A stretch of DNA of 64,000 nucleotides from positions 1 through 64,000 of the forward strand of contig NZ_JFHL01000013.1 in assembly GCF_003664995.1 (NCBI RefSeq), read 5' to 3'. How positions within the stretch are numbered: position 1 is the stretch's first letter; the number at the start of each line of letters is the position of its first letter. Source of the stretch: Mesotoga sp. BH458_6_3_2_1. GTDB lineage: Bacteria; Thermotogota; Thermotogae; Petrotogales; Kosmotogaceae. The notes under the pieces are model-generated. The model had not been told where the DNA came from. It did no database searches and was given only the letters and a program-made list of their open reading frames with translations. Below, one piece after another: positions 15,918-24,306 of this stretch. The translations under genes were made by a program, and so were the position numbers.

Positions 15918-16573
15918 AAATCGTGCTGATCGGTGGAGAGAAGATAGCCTACCATCTGGCCAGAAGGTTCTTGAGCAAAGGTCATAACGTGATGATAGTG
16001 AACAAGAATGAGAGGTTCTGCGACGAAATGGCTAAGAAGCTCCGAGCAGTCATCGTTAGGGGCGATGGAAGCAAGAGATACGTTTTGGAGCAACTTGAGC
16101 TTGACCGGTCAGACCTCTTTGTAGCCTTAACGCCGTACGATCAGGACAATCTAGTTGCTTGTCTTACGGCCTCGAGAGTGTATGGAATAGAGAGACCGGT
16201 TGCCATGGTAAATGACCCGGACAACAAGGCCGTTTTCGAGAAGATGGGTATTAAGAGCGTTGTCAGTCCGACCGAAATCCTCGGAGTGGCTCTTGAAGAC
16301 AGTCTCTTCAGAGAACATATCACGAACTTGCTCCCCTCATCTGAAAAGGTATCAATTCTCAGAATAGAAATGACTGAGAAGTCTCCCATTCTTGGAGAAG
16401 CGATCAAAGACATTCCGCTTCCAAACGAAAGCGTCATAGGGGCAATAATCAGGGACGACGAAGTAGTTATACCGAGGGGAAACACTGTGATTGAAATGGG
16501 TGATGTTCTTCTAGTGTTAAGTAGCCCAACGGTCCAATCTTCTGTATTCGAAACTCTTCTAGGAGAGGTGTAG
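15914..16573 (+). CDS. TrkA-type RCK subunit with TrkA-C domain
   Basis: A 219-residue second RCK protein. The N domain begins MKIVLIGGEKIAYHLARRF, a degenerate dinucleotide motif (GGEKIA in place of G-x-G-x-x-G) followed by VNKNE. This suggests altered or lost NAD(H)/ATP binding at this site. A TrkA-C-like domain occupies about residues 135-219 (IEMTEKSPILGEAIKDIPL...). Together with the previous gene it would rebuild a heteromeric gating ring on TrkH. The start overlaps the previous gene by four bases and the stop is immediately followed by trkH. Confidence 0.88.
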   Translation: MKIVLIGGEKIAYHLARRFLSKGHNVMIVNKNERFCDEMAKKLRAVIVRGDGSKRYVLEQLELDRSDLFVALTPYDQDNLVACLTASRVYGIERPVAMVNDPDNKAVFEKMGIKSVVSPTEILGVALEDSLFREHITNLLPSSEKVSILRIEMTEKSPILGEAIKDIPLPNESVIGAIIRDDEVVIPRGNTVIEMGDVLLVLSSPTVQSSVFETLLGEV

Positions 16574-18058
16574 ATGTTTCAAAATCTTTTGAAACAGAGA
16601 TATAGACTTGTCTTTGGATACCTCGGGAATCTCTTTGTATTCTTTCCCATTGTTTTGTTGATCCCTTTACTATATTGCATCGGGAATCCCGGTGTCTTCG
16701 TCGAGAGTCTCGCCTTTATAACCACAGCTGTGCTGAGCTTTGCCATGGGGCTGATGCTTAAGCTGACTATGAGAGTACGTCCCGGGTCACCGATAACCGT
16801 TCAGGAAGGGGCGATAGTGGTCCTTTTTTCATGGGTGATAGCTATTCTCCTGTCCGCTCTCCCGTTTATCATTGGCGGTCATCTGAATTTCACCCAGGCA
16901 GTATTTGAATCGACCAGCGGCTGGACCACCACAGGTTTGACCCTGGTAGATGTAAAAACGCTTCCCGAAACCTTCCTTCTTTGGAGAAGCATTATGCAGT
17001 ATCTCGGAGGTGCCGGTATTGCGATTATAATGATGTCTGCAATTCTTGGACCGGCAGGGCTTGGCCTCTACAAAGCCGAAGGACGGATGGACAATTTAGT
17101 TCCTAATATCAAAAGCTCAACGAGAACAATCGCGGTGATATACGGTTCATACGCTCTGGCTGGAGTAATAATGTACAGATTAGCAGGCATGAGTTTCTTC
17201 GATGCGGTTAACCACTCATTGACCGCTCTGGCAACGGGAGGATTTTCGACCAGAACTGGGTCTATCGGAGAATTCAACAGTATTTCAATTGAAATCATAA
17301 CTATCGTCCTTATGTTGCTTGGAGCTACTGGATTTGGAATTCATTACACGCTCTGGAAGAAGAATTTCAGAGCTTTTTGGAACAACGGTGAACCCAAGCT
17401 GATGTTCATTATTCTCGCACTTTTCACTCCACTATTGATGACTGGAACTCTAGCTGTGTTTTACTCTTCGGGAGCAGAACAATTCCGACACAGTCTTTTT
17501 CAGGCTGTGTCTGCGCTCACTGGCACGGGCTTCTCCACCGTTGACTTTGTGCCCTGGAACCACTACGGAATCTATTTGATTGTTCTGCTTATGATATTCG
17601 GGGGAGATCTTGATTCAACCTCGGGTGGTCTTAAGCAGTACAGATTGTTCGCCCTAATCAAAATACTCTGGTTGGAAATAAGAAGGTATTTCCTTCCGAA
17701 GGATGCGATCCTGAAGCAAGAGATATGGAAAGGCGAAACTCGAAGATACATAGACAACTCTCTTGTGAAAGAGATTCTACTCGTCTTCTCTCTGTACTTC
17801 TTGACCTATGCCGTAGGTACTGGAGTACTGATGTCATATGGTCATTCGATGGCTTTTTCGGCCTTCGAATACGCTTCGGCTTTGAGTACCGTGGGGCTCT
17901 CGGTAGGGATAACAGTCCCGGGCGCACCCACAGGAATCATCTGGACCGAGACAATTGGAATGTTTCTTGGAAGACTCGAGTTTCTAGTTGTCATATATGC
18001 TATAACTAAGTTGTTGAGAGACGGAAAGATTCTATTTAGAAGACGGAGGAATGCATAA
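16574..18058 (+). CDS. trkH: Potassium uptake channel subunit TrkH/KtrB
   Basis: A 494-residue inner-membrane K+ translocating subunit. It has the four-fold M1-P-M2 layout of the family, with selectivity-filter-like turns: STSGWTTTGLTL (first), TALATGGFSTRTG (second), SALTGTGFST (third) and ASALSTVGLSVG (fourth). The 494-residue length and the extended N-terminus resemble TrkH. It is the last gene of the response regulator/TrkA/TrkA/TrkH unit, all with zero to four-base junctions. K+ uptake is the expected role; the driving ion (H+ or Na+) cannot be told from sequence. Confidence 0.92.
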   Translation: MFQNLLKQRYRLVFGYLGNLFVFFPIVLLIPLLYCIGNPGVFVESLAFITTAVLSFAMGLMLKLTMRVRPGSPITVQEGAIVVLFSWVIAILLSALPFIIGGHLNFTQAVFESTSGWTTTGLTLVDVKTLPETFLLWRSIMQYLGGAGIAIIMMSAILGPAGLGLYKAEGRMDNLVPNIKSSTRTIAVIYGSYALAGVIMYRLAGMSFFDAVNHSLTALATGGFSTRTGSIGEFNSISIEIITIVLMLLGATGFGIHYTLWKKNFRAFWNNGEPKLMFIILALFTPLLMTGTLAVFYSSGAEQFRHSLFQAVSALTGTGFSTVDFVPWNHYGIYLIVLLMIFGGDLDSTSGGLKQYRLFALIKILWLEIRRYFLPKDAILKQEIWKGETRRYIDNSLVKEILLVFSLYFLTYAVGTGVLMSYGHSMAFSAFEYASALSTVGLSVGITVPGAPTGIIWTETIGMFLGRLEFLVVIYAITKLLRDGKILFRRRRNA

Positions 18059-18062
18059 AGTC

Positions 18063-19325
18063 ATGATTAGCAGAATAAAAGGAACTCAGGATATTGCCTT
18101 TGAAGATATTGATTACTGGCACTTCGCCGAAGAGATAATCAGGAATATCTCTCATAAGTACGCATTCACTGAAATTCGAACCCCCATCTTCGAAGCGACC
18201 GAGCTTTTCAAGAGGAGCGTTGGCGAATCTACGGATGTCGTTCAGAAAGAGATGTACACATTTGAGGACAAAGGCGGCAGATCGATAACTCTGAGACCTG
18301 AAGGAACTGCAAGTGTCGCGAGAGCTTTCATTGAGAATTCCTTCATAAATCTTGGGTCACCTGTCAAACTCTTCTACAGCGGTCCGATGTTCCGTTATGA
18401 GAAGCCTCAGGCGGGAAGGTTGCGCCAGTTTCATCAGTTCGGTGCCGAGATACTGGGTTCAGAGAGCCCTCTGGCCGACTTCGAGATAATCGAGATGGCC
18501 TACAGCTTTCTCAAAGAACTGAAGATCAACAATGCGAAGCTTTTCATAAACTCAATCGGTTGCCCTGCTTGTAGAGAGGATTACAAGACCGCCCTCAAAG
18601 AATATTATAGCGACAAACTTGCCGGGATGTGTCCCGATTGTCAGCGCAGATATGAGACGAATGTTCTTAGGTTGCTAGACTGTAAGATCGATAAGGGACT
18701 GGTGCAGGGAGCTCCGGGAATTTTGGATTACCTTGATAGCGATTGCAGAAGTCATTTCGAGGAACTACAGTGGTATCTGGAAAGAGCCGGAATTGATTAT
18801 GAAGTAGATCAGTTTCTTGTGCGCGGACTTGACTACTACACTCGAACTGCCTTTGAGATACGATCTTCTTCGCTCGGGAGCCAGGACCAACTGGTAGGTG
18901 GAGGACGTTACGACGGTCTGGTCGAATACATAGGAGGCAAGAGCTGCCCTGCAGTCGGTTTTGCAATAGGCCTTGAGAGAATTGTAATGCTTCTCAAATC
19001 CGAAAACGTGAGAATCAATGGACCCGAAACTTCTGAAGTGGCTATTCTGACTTTCGGAAGAGAGGAAAGCGTGAGGGGATTTGACTACGCCAAAAGGCTC
19101 CGCAAGATGGGTGTATCGACGTTCGTTGATGTGATGGAGAGAAATATGCGCAACAAGATGAAACATGCGTCAAGAATAGGGGCTAAGATTTCTCTTCTGA
19201 TTGGAAAGGAAGAAATCGAAAGAGACATAGTGACAATTAAAGTGATGAATGATGGTTCTCAGTTCCAAGTTGATAGTGATTATATGGCAGATTATGTAGT
19301 AGATAAGTTAAGAGATATTTCGTAA
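18063..19325 (+). CDS. hisS: Histidyl-tRNA synthetase
   Basis: A 420-residue class II synthetase that charges tRNA-His. Motif 2 (MFRYEKPQAGRLRQFHQFG), the histidine-binding HisA block (LVRGLDYYTRTAFE), the VGGGRYDGL block and motif 3 (GFAIGLERI) are intact. The C-terminal anticodon-binding domain follows from about residue 325. The ATG at 18063 gives the family-typical MISRIKGTQD start; an in-frame ATG at 18051 lies directly on the GGAGG (18045-18049) and overlaps the trkH stop. A weak hairpin (AGAGA/TCTCT, 19357-19375) may end the transcript. Confidence 0.95.
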   Translation: MISRIKGTQDIAFEDIDYWHFAEEIIRNISHKYAFTEIRTPIFEATELFKRSVGESTDVVQKEMYTFEDKGGRSITLRPEGTASVARAFIENSFINLGSPVKLFYSGPMFRYEKPQAGRLRQFHQFGAEILGSESPLADFEIIEMAYSFLKELKINNAKLFINSIGCPACREDYKTALKEYYSDKLAGMCPDCQRRYETNVLRLLDCKIDKGLVQGAPGILDYLDSDCRSHFEELQWYLERAGIDYEVDQFLVRGLDYYTRTAFEIRSSSLGSQDQLVGGGRYDGLVEYIGGKSCPAVGFAIGLERIVMLLKSENVRINGPETSEVAILTFGREESVRGFDYAKRLRKMGVSTFVDVMERNMRNKMKHASRIGAKISLLIGKEEIERDIVTIKVMNDGSQFQVDSDYMADYVVDKLRDIS

Positions 19326-19391
19326 AACTGGTAACTTAAGTTGTCTGAGAAAGGAAAGAGATAATAATCGTCTCTATTTACCTATAATCCC

Positions 19392-19421
19392 TTGATTTAT
19401 CTTCCTGGAGTGTGATATGAT
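19392..19421 (+). promoter_or_regulatory. Promoter of the DUF4912-GH57 unit
   Basis: TTGATT (19392-19397) and TATGAT (19416-19421) are separated by 18 bases. The leader to the ATG at 19460 is about 32 bases and contains CCAGGAGG just before the start. Confidence 0.6.
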
Positions 19422-19459
19422 CTACTTGAGTAGGAAATCATGCCCAGGAGGTTTTTGCT

Positions 19460-20194
19460 ATGAACAACGAAGAAATACAGTCCTTTCTAAGTAACGACCC
19501 GACGATTCAAGACCTTCGTCGTTATGCGAAGATGATGGGAATCAATCTAAAAAGAACAATGCGTAAGAAGGATATTGCTCGTGCTCTGAAGAAATTCGCT
19601 CAGAAAAACAATCAGTACTCTAGCAGCGTTACAGTTAAGAGCCCCTCTGAGATTCTTCGTCCTTCAAAACCCGTCGATGCCCGAATTCCTTCATCTTACT
19701 CTCGCGACTTTGTCTCGATTCACCCTATTAATCCCTATTGGGTGTACGTAATGTGGGATCTATCGGAATGGACGGCCAGAAACCTCGAGAATTCTTCATC
19801 AAAGGTTCTTGTGAGAGTCAGTGATATCACCAACATAATCTACGATGGAAAAAACGCTCACAGATTCAGAGAAGCAGAGATCTCGGTAGATGCCGGTAAC
19901 TGGTACTTCCAGGTCGATTTTCCAGATGCAGATTATATCGCCGAGATTGGCTACTATATTGACGGACATTTCAAGAGCGTATTGAAGTCCAGAATTGCGA
20001 GAACTCCCAGAAACTCGCCAAAATTCACAGACCATGAAATCTGGGTAGATTTGAAGAAGGGGTCGAGAAGAGAAGAAAAGGCTTCTCACGAGAAATTCAC
20101 TTTCGGGAAGCACGCTAAGTCTTCCGGACCATCCGATAATCCCTCTTCCGATGAGTTCATAAAGACCATCTCGAAGAGCAAGAGTGGAAGGTGA
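19460..20194 (+). CDS. DUF4912 domain protein with N-terminal SAP/Rho-N-like motif
   Basis: A 244-residue protein. Residues about 15-45 (IQDLRRYAKMMGINLKRTMR, then KKDIARALKKF) resemble the SAP or Rho-N-terminal helix-extended-loop-helix fold that binds nucleic acid. The DUF4912 domain follows (around 75-195), with YVMWDLSEW and VRVSDIT blocks like a beta-sandwich sugar-binding fold. The C-terminal tail is Ser/Lys-rich. It lies directly before the GH57 branching enzyme, five bases between stop and start. A carbohydrate-related partner role is inferred from this pairing; the true function is not known to me. Confidence 0.85.
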   Translation: MNNEEIQSFLSNDPTIQDLRRYAKMMGINLKRTMRKKDIARALKKFAQKNNQYSSSVTVKSPSEILRPSKPVDARIPSSYSRDFVSIHPINPYWVYVMWDLSEWTARNLENSSSKVLVRVSDITNIIYDGKNAHRFREAEISVDAGNWYFQVDFPDADYIAEIGYYIDGHFKSVLKSRIARTPRNSPKFTDHEIWVDLKKGSRREEKASHEKFTFGKHAKSSGPSDNPSSDEFIKTISKSKSGR

Positions 20195-20198
20195 TTGT

Positions 20199-21803
20199 AT
20201 GGGAAAGGGAAGATTCATTCTCATGCTCCACGCACATCTGCCATTCATTAATCATCCCGATTTTCCAAGCTTCATGGAAGAGAGATGGTTGTTCGAGGCG
20301 ATTACAGAAACCTATATTCCGCTCTTGCAAGGTTTCAGAAGACTGAAGAGAGATGGAGTGAATTTCAAAGTAACAATGAGTATAACTCCGCCTCTAATGG
20401 AGATGTTCGCCAACAAAGACCTGCAGAAGAAATATCTCAATTATCTGAGTTCGTCGATCGAACTTGCTGGAAACGAAATTTCCAGGACCGTTTCGGAACA
20501 TCCAGCCGCCAATAGGCTGGCAACACATTATCTTCGGGAACTCGAAGAGATAAGGGCCGTCTACAATGAATGCAATGGAGACCTTGTCGGAGAATTCGCC
20601 CAACTTCAGGAAACCGGAGAGCTCGAAATTGTTACCTGTAACGCTACACACGGCTTTCTGCCCTTGATGACGAATTTCCCCGAAGCGATAAACGCTCAAA
20701 TTGAAATAGGTGTTGACTCATACAAGAAACACACAGGAAGAGAACCTAGAGGAATTTGGCTCGCAGAGTGCGGCTACGTTCCAGGCTTTGATTCTTACCT
20801 GAGAGAGCATGGCCTTTCTTTCTTCTTCGTGGATTCTCACAGTCTATGGTACGGTGATCCCGCTCCGAGGTATGGGGTATACAGACCGGTGGTCACTCCG
20901 GAAAACGTCTTTGCCTTTGCAAGAGACCCCGAATCGAGCCAGCAGGTGTGGAGTGCCGAGGTAGGCTACCCTGGAGACGCGAGGTACCGGGAATTTTACA
21001 GGGACGTGGGTTTCGACCGTGAGGAAGACTATATCAGACCGTACATAGATCCTAGCGGAGAGCGGTGCAATACCGGAATAAAGTATTACAAAATTACCGG
21101 TAAAGATGTTTCTCTAAACGAAAAAGGCTATTATGACATCGAAGATGCCAGAAGGGCAACTGTCGAGCATGCAAAAGATTTCGCCAACAGGAAAAGAGAG
21201 CAGATAAGAAGGCTTTCTTCTCAGTTCGATGGAGAAGAACCCGTAATTGTTGCGCCATTTGACGCGGAGCTATTCGGCCACTGGTGGTACGAAGGTCCCC
21301 TCTTCATCGAGGAGCTATTCAGAGAACTAAACGGGGATATTACGGTTGTACCTTCGACCCCGCCAGAAGTTATCAAATCGATGGAGCAGGCTCAGGTAGT
21401 TACTCCAAACATCTCCACCTGGGGAGCCAACGGTTACAACGAGGTTTGGCTCAACGGAAGGAACGACTGGATTTACAGACACCTGGACGAGGGCGCCAAG
21501 AGAATGATTGAACTGGCTAGAAAGTATGACAGAACTGACGACAGTCTGAAGATAAGGGCTTTGAACCAGATGGCAAGAGAGCTTCTTCTCGCTCAATCAA
21601 GCGATTGGGCATTCATAATAACTACCAACACAACTGTGGAATACGCAGTCAATAGGACCAAGACCCATATTGACAGGTTGCTCTCGTTGCACAGTGAAAT
21701 CGAAAACAACTCTATTGATGAAGAAAAACTGAAGACACTTGAATGGGTTGATTCTATATTTCCGAGTATAGACTTCAGAGTCTACGCAAAGCAGGTTGGT
21801 TAG
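20199..21803 (+). CDS. GH57 family 1,4-alpha-glucan branching enzyme
   Basis: A 534-residue glycoside hydrolase of family 57, expected to cut alpha-1,4 glucan and rejoin it by alpha-1,6 bonds during glycogen synthesis. Conserved region 1 is HAHLPF (11-16). Region 3 has WLAECGYVPG with Glu190 as the likely nucleophile, and region 4 has PFDAELFGHWW with Asp355 as acid/base. The C-terminal helical domain typical of branching enzymes is present. The ATG at 20199 follows GGAAGGTGA; the extra in-frame codons upstream overlap the DUF4912 gene. Amylase activity cannot be excluded, but the overall length fits the branching subgroup. Confidence 0.92.
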   Translation: MGKGRFILMLHAHLPFINHPDFPSFMEERWLFEAITETYIPLLQGFRRLKRDGVNFKVTMSITPPLMEMFANKDLQKKYLNYLSSSIELAGNEISRTVSEHPAANRLATHYLRELEEIRAVYNECNGDLVGEFAQLQETGELEIVTCNATHGFLPLMTNFPEAINAQIEIGVDSYKKHTGREPRGIWLAECGYVPGFDSYLREHGLSFFFVDSHSLWYGDPAPRYGVYRPVVTPENVFAFARDPESSQQVWSAEVGYPGDARYREFYRDVGFDREEDYIRPYIDPSGERCNTGIKYYKITGKDVSLNEKGYYDIEDARRATVEHAKDFANRKREQIRRLSSQFDGEEPVIVAPFDAELFGHWWYEGPLFIEELFRELNGDITVVPSTPPEVIKSMEQAQVVTPNISTWGANGYNEVWLNGRNDWIYRHLDEGAKRMIELARKYDRTDDSLKIRALNQMARELLLAQSSDWAFIITTNTTVEYAVNRTKTHIDRLLSLHSEIENNSIDEEKLKTLEWVDSIFPSIDFRVYAKQVG

Positions 21804-21836
21804 TTAAATCTGCCGTTTTTCTTGACATTGCGCCAA

Positions 21837-21865
21837 TTACAAGAGCATACTTGCTATGGTATAAT
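21837..21865 (+). promoter_or_regulatory. Promoter of the parvulin-type foldase gene
   Basis: TTACAA (21837-21842), 17 bases, then TATAAT (21860-21865), which also has a TGG extended -10. Confidence 0.65.
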
Positions 21866-21875
21866 TCGTGAAGCC

Positions 21876-21897
21876 GGGGGAGGCATAAACCTCCCCC
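21876..21897 (+). promoter_or_regulatory. Stem-loop at the expected 5' end of the foldase mRNA
   Basis: GGGGGAGG-CATAAA-CCTCCCCC is a perfect 8-base-pair stem whose first base lies 11 bases after the -10 box. It is not followed by a T-run, so it is not an intrinsic terminator. It would cap the 5' end of the transcript. Confidence 0.6.
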
Positions 21898-21942
21898 TAT
21901 TGGTTGTAGAGTATTAGGTGCTTGGAGGGAGTTGAAAAGTAA

Positions 21943-24141
21943 ATGCCAAACAGGAAATCGAGAGGAAATTCTAATTTCATGAAATCTATTCAGCGGCCGG
22001 TTGTCTGGGCAGTGGCCATACTCTTTGGAGTTGGAATAATCTGGTGGTCCGTTGCGCAGTATCTGGGAGGGGGCTCCCAGGGTAATCAACAGAATGCCGG
22101 CTCCGAAATTTCTTTCAGTGAAAGTGTGGGCGGTCTCACGAAGGACGGCACACCGCTCTCAGATTCTAACTACTGGATCACCTATTCAGAGTATGAAACG
22201 TCAGTACGCGATACGCTTACGAACCTAAGGAGTCAGGGGTACAATCTCGATCCATATTTTGATACGGAAAACTATCCCAGCGAGATGGGAATTAGATACG
22301 ATATTTTCCAGTCACTTGTAGACCAGAAGACGCTACTTCTGTACGCGACTGAGAATGAGGTTCTCCCGACTACGGAGCAGGTAGATTCCGAAACCAAGAG
22401 AGTCGTAGATCAATACGTTGCCGACGAAGAGACAAAATCTGCGATTATCTATCAGTATGGTTCGGTTGATGCCTTTACTGAGTTAATAAGGGACTACGTG
22501 GCGACACAACTGCTCACAACAAATGTGACGAACAAAGCTATCCCCGACATGAATGAAAGATTCCAGAAATACGTTGAGGAGAACCTGGAGGATCTGAAGC
22601 TAAATTACGAACGAGTCGATGCCAACCATATTCTGGTCACAGATGAAGCGAGCGCGTTAGAGATTAAGACAATGATTGATAACGGAGAGATTTCATTCAC
22701 CGATGCAGCGACAAGCTTCTCAATCGATACAGGTACCGCAGTCAATGGCGGTGCTTTGGGCGAGTTCAGTAGAGGACAGATGGTTAAGGAGTTTGAAGAC
22801 GCGTCTTTTGATGCAACACCCGGTGTTGTAGTCGGACCTGTCGAATCACAGTTTGGCTATCACCTTATACTCGTGAACAGCAAAACCACTTTCGACAGTT
22901 TTGAGGAGTTCGCCAGTACATCTTCTTATCAATCAGAGCTCACCCAGTTCGAAAACGAAGAGTTCAACGCATGGATTTCCGAATACAGGGACAAGAGCAA
23001 TTTGTCGCAAGAGATAAATGACCCCGATCTGCAAATGTACGCTAGATATGACGAGGCGATGGCAGATCCAGAAAAAGCCTCCGAGCTTCTTGAAGAGCTT
23101 GAAAGAGACTACTTTGATGAATCTGGGAACATACTTGTCGGAGAGTCTTTCCTTCCTGTTGTCTTCTACACTGAGCTTGCTGAAAGCGAGATAGGAAATC
23201 TCAGGAATCAGACACTTGACCTTGAGGATCTCCAGGATCTTCTTTTAGCGCTCCCGGCAACGGCGACATCCATGTCGGCTGAGCAAATCGAGATCGAGCT
23301 TGAGACGATTCCTTCAACAGAGACAGAGATTAGAGGTATTCTCCTTGAAGCAAAAAGAGCCAGAGAGTACATCAGCGAATTTGGTGTCGAGAGTCTTGAA
23401 GAGGTCGAAGAAATGCTTACCGAGAAACGCAAGACTTTCGATGACAAGAACTTGCGGTTCGAGAATTCCGTTAAATACCTGTATTCTGTAATGCCCAATT
23501 CGACTAGGGTCGTAAACTACATGTACCAGGTTGACGGTGACAATCCTGAGGTAGCCTACATGTACAACGAGAATTCTTACAACATGAATGTGAGGCCGCT
23601 ACTGGAAAGCCCCGAGCTGCTTGACAGTTACCTTCAATACTATGGTCAGTATTTCGGTGCTCAGGCGAGGTCGCTTCTAATTGACTCGCCGGTTCAAAGC
23701 ATAGAGAGCGATCTCAATCAGAAAGTCATTAATTCTACTGAAGCGGCAACCGATCTTAAGATCAGCGCTCTGTATCTACTTGTCGATATTTACGAGAAAA
23801 TGGCCGTATCACAGGAGAACGAGCAGATGATGCAGATCTACCTCATGAGTGAAAAGCATTATCTCGAAAAGCTCCTGGAACTCTACCCTGAGGACGAGAC
23901 AATTGGATCGCTAATCGAGACAATCGAATTCCAGATTTCCGAGCTGAATGCTCAAGCCAGCGCCGACGCGACTCAGACGGACGAAGCAACGGACGTTGAC
24001 ATGCCTCTCGACACAGGTCTAGACACCGAAATCGGCTCAGACGGACTGAATGTTCCATTTGAAAACGAGACACCTTCACCAATAGGAGATGTCGATCTGG
24101 ACGTAAGTTTCGAGAGTGAGGCTAGCGGGACAGTTAACTAG
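21943..24141 (+). CDS. Membrane-anchored parvulin-type peptidyl-prolyl isomerase (SurA/PrsA-like)
   Basis: A 732-residue exported foldase. One hydrophobic segment (about 19-40) anchors it with the rest outside. A SurA_N-like helical region precedes a rotamase domain at about 226-312, with DANHILV, GGALGEFSRGQMV and ESQFGYHLILV. After this comes a long helical, acidic region (about 340-670) and a disordered Asp/Thr-rich tail. The length is well above PrsA (about 290) or SurA (about 430), due to the C-terminal extension. The likely role is folding of secreted or sheath-like envelope proteins. It stands alone behind its own promoter and ends at a terminator shared with tRNA-Gln. Confidence 0.88.
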   Translation: MPNRKSRGNSNFMKSIQRPVVWAVAILFGVGIIWWSVAQYLGGGSQGNQQNAGSEISFSESVGGLTKDGTPLSDSNYWITYSEYETSVRDTLTNLRSQGYNLDPYFDTENYPSEMGIRYDIFQSLVDQKTLLLYATENEVLPTTEQVDSETKRVVDQYVADEETKSAIIYQYGSVDAFTELIRDYVATQLLTTNVTNKAIPDMNERFQKYVEENLEDLKLNYERVDANHILVTDEASALEIKTMIDNGEISFTDAATSFSIDTGTAVNGGALGEFSRGQMVKEFEDASFDATPGVVVGPVESQFGYHLILVNSKTTFDSFEEFASTSSYQSELTQFENEEFNAWISEYRDKSNLSQEINDPDLQMYARYDEAMADPEKASELLEELERDYFDESGNILVGESFLPVVFYTELAESEIGNLRNQTLDLEDLQDLLLALPATATSMSAEQIEIELETIPSTETEIRGILLEAKRAREYISEFGVESLEEVEEMLTEKRKTFDDKNLRFENSVKYLYSVMPNSTRVVNYMYQVDGDNPEVAYMYNENSYNMNVRPLLESPELLDSYLQYYGQYFGAQARSLLIDSPVQSIESDLNQKVINSTEAATDLKISALYLLVDIYEKMAVSQENEQMMQIYLMSEKHYLEKLLELYPEDETIGSLIETIEFQISELNAQASADATQTDEATDVDMPLDTGLDTEIGSDGLNVPFENETPSPIGDVDLDVSFESEASGTVN

Positions 24142-24149
24142 TCACGAAA

Positions 24150-24171
24150 AAGGGTGGCGAAAGCCACCCTT
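24150..24171 (-). terminator. Terminator of tRNA-Gln, possibly bidirectional
   Basis: AAGGGTGGC-GAAA-GCCACCCTT forms a 9-base-pair stem. On the minus strand it is followed by TTTTTCG, giving a standard intrinsic terminator for the tRNA. On the plus strand the T-run is poor, but it may still help end the foldase transcript. Confidence 0.8.
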
Positions 24172-24174
24172 CTC

Positions 24175-24250
24175 TGGCTGGGGCGGCAGGATTCGAACCT
24201 ACGGATGTCAGAGCCAAAATCTGATGCCTTACCAACTTGGCTACGCCCCA
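24175..24250 (-). tRNA. tRNA-Gln (TTG)
   Basis: 76 bases with full cloverleaf: TGGGGCG/CGCCCCA acceptor stem, anticodon arm CAGAT-TTTGGC.. with anticodon TTG, and the T-loop GGTTCGAATCC. The 3' CCA is encoded (24175-24177). Confidence 0.95.
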
Positions 24251-24260
24251 CAGCAAATAG

Positions 24261-24289
24261 ATTCTAACATCGACTATTTGTGGTGTCAA
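24261..24289 (-). promoter_or_regulatory. Promoter of tRNA-Gln
   Basis: On the minus strand TTGACA (24284-24289), 17 bases, TAGAAT (24261-24266), ending 11 bases before the tRNA. Confidence 0.8.
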
Positions 24290-24306
24290 TGATTTGGAGT
24301 GATTCT

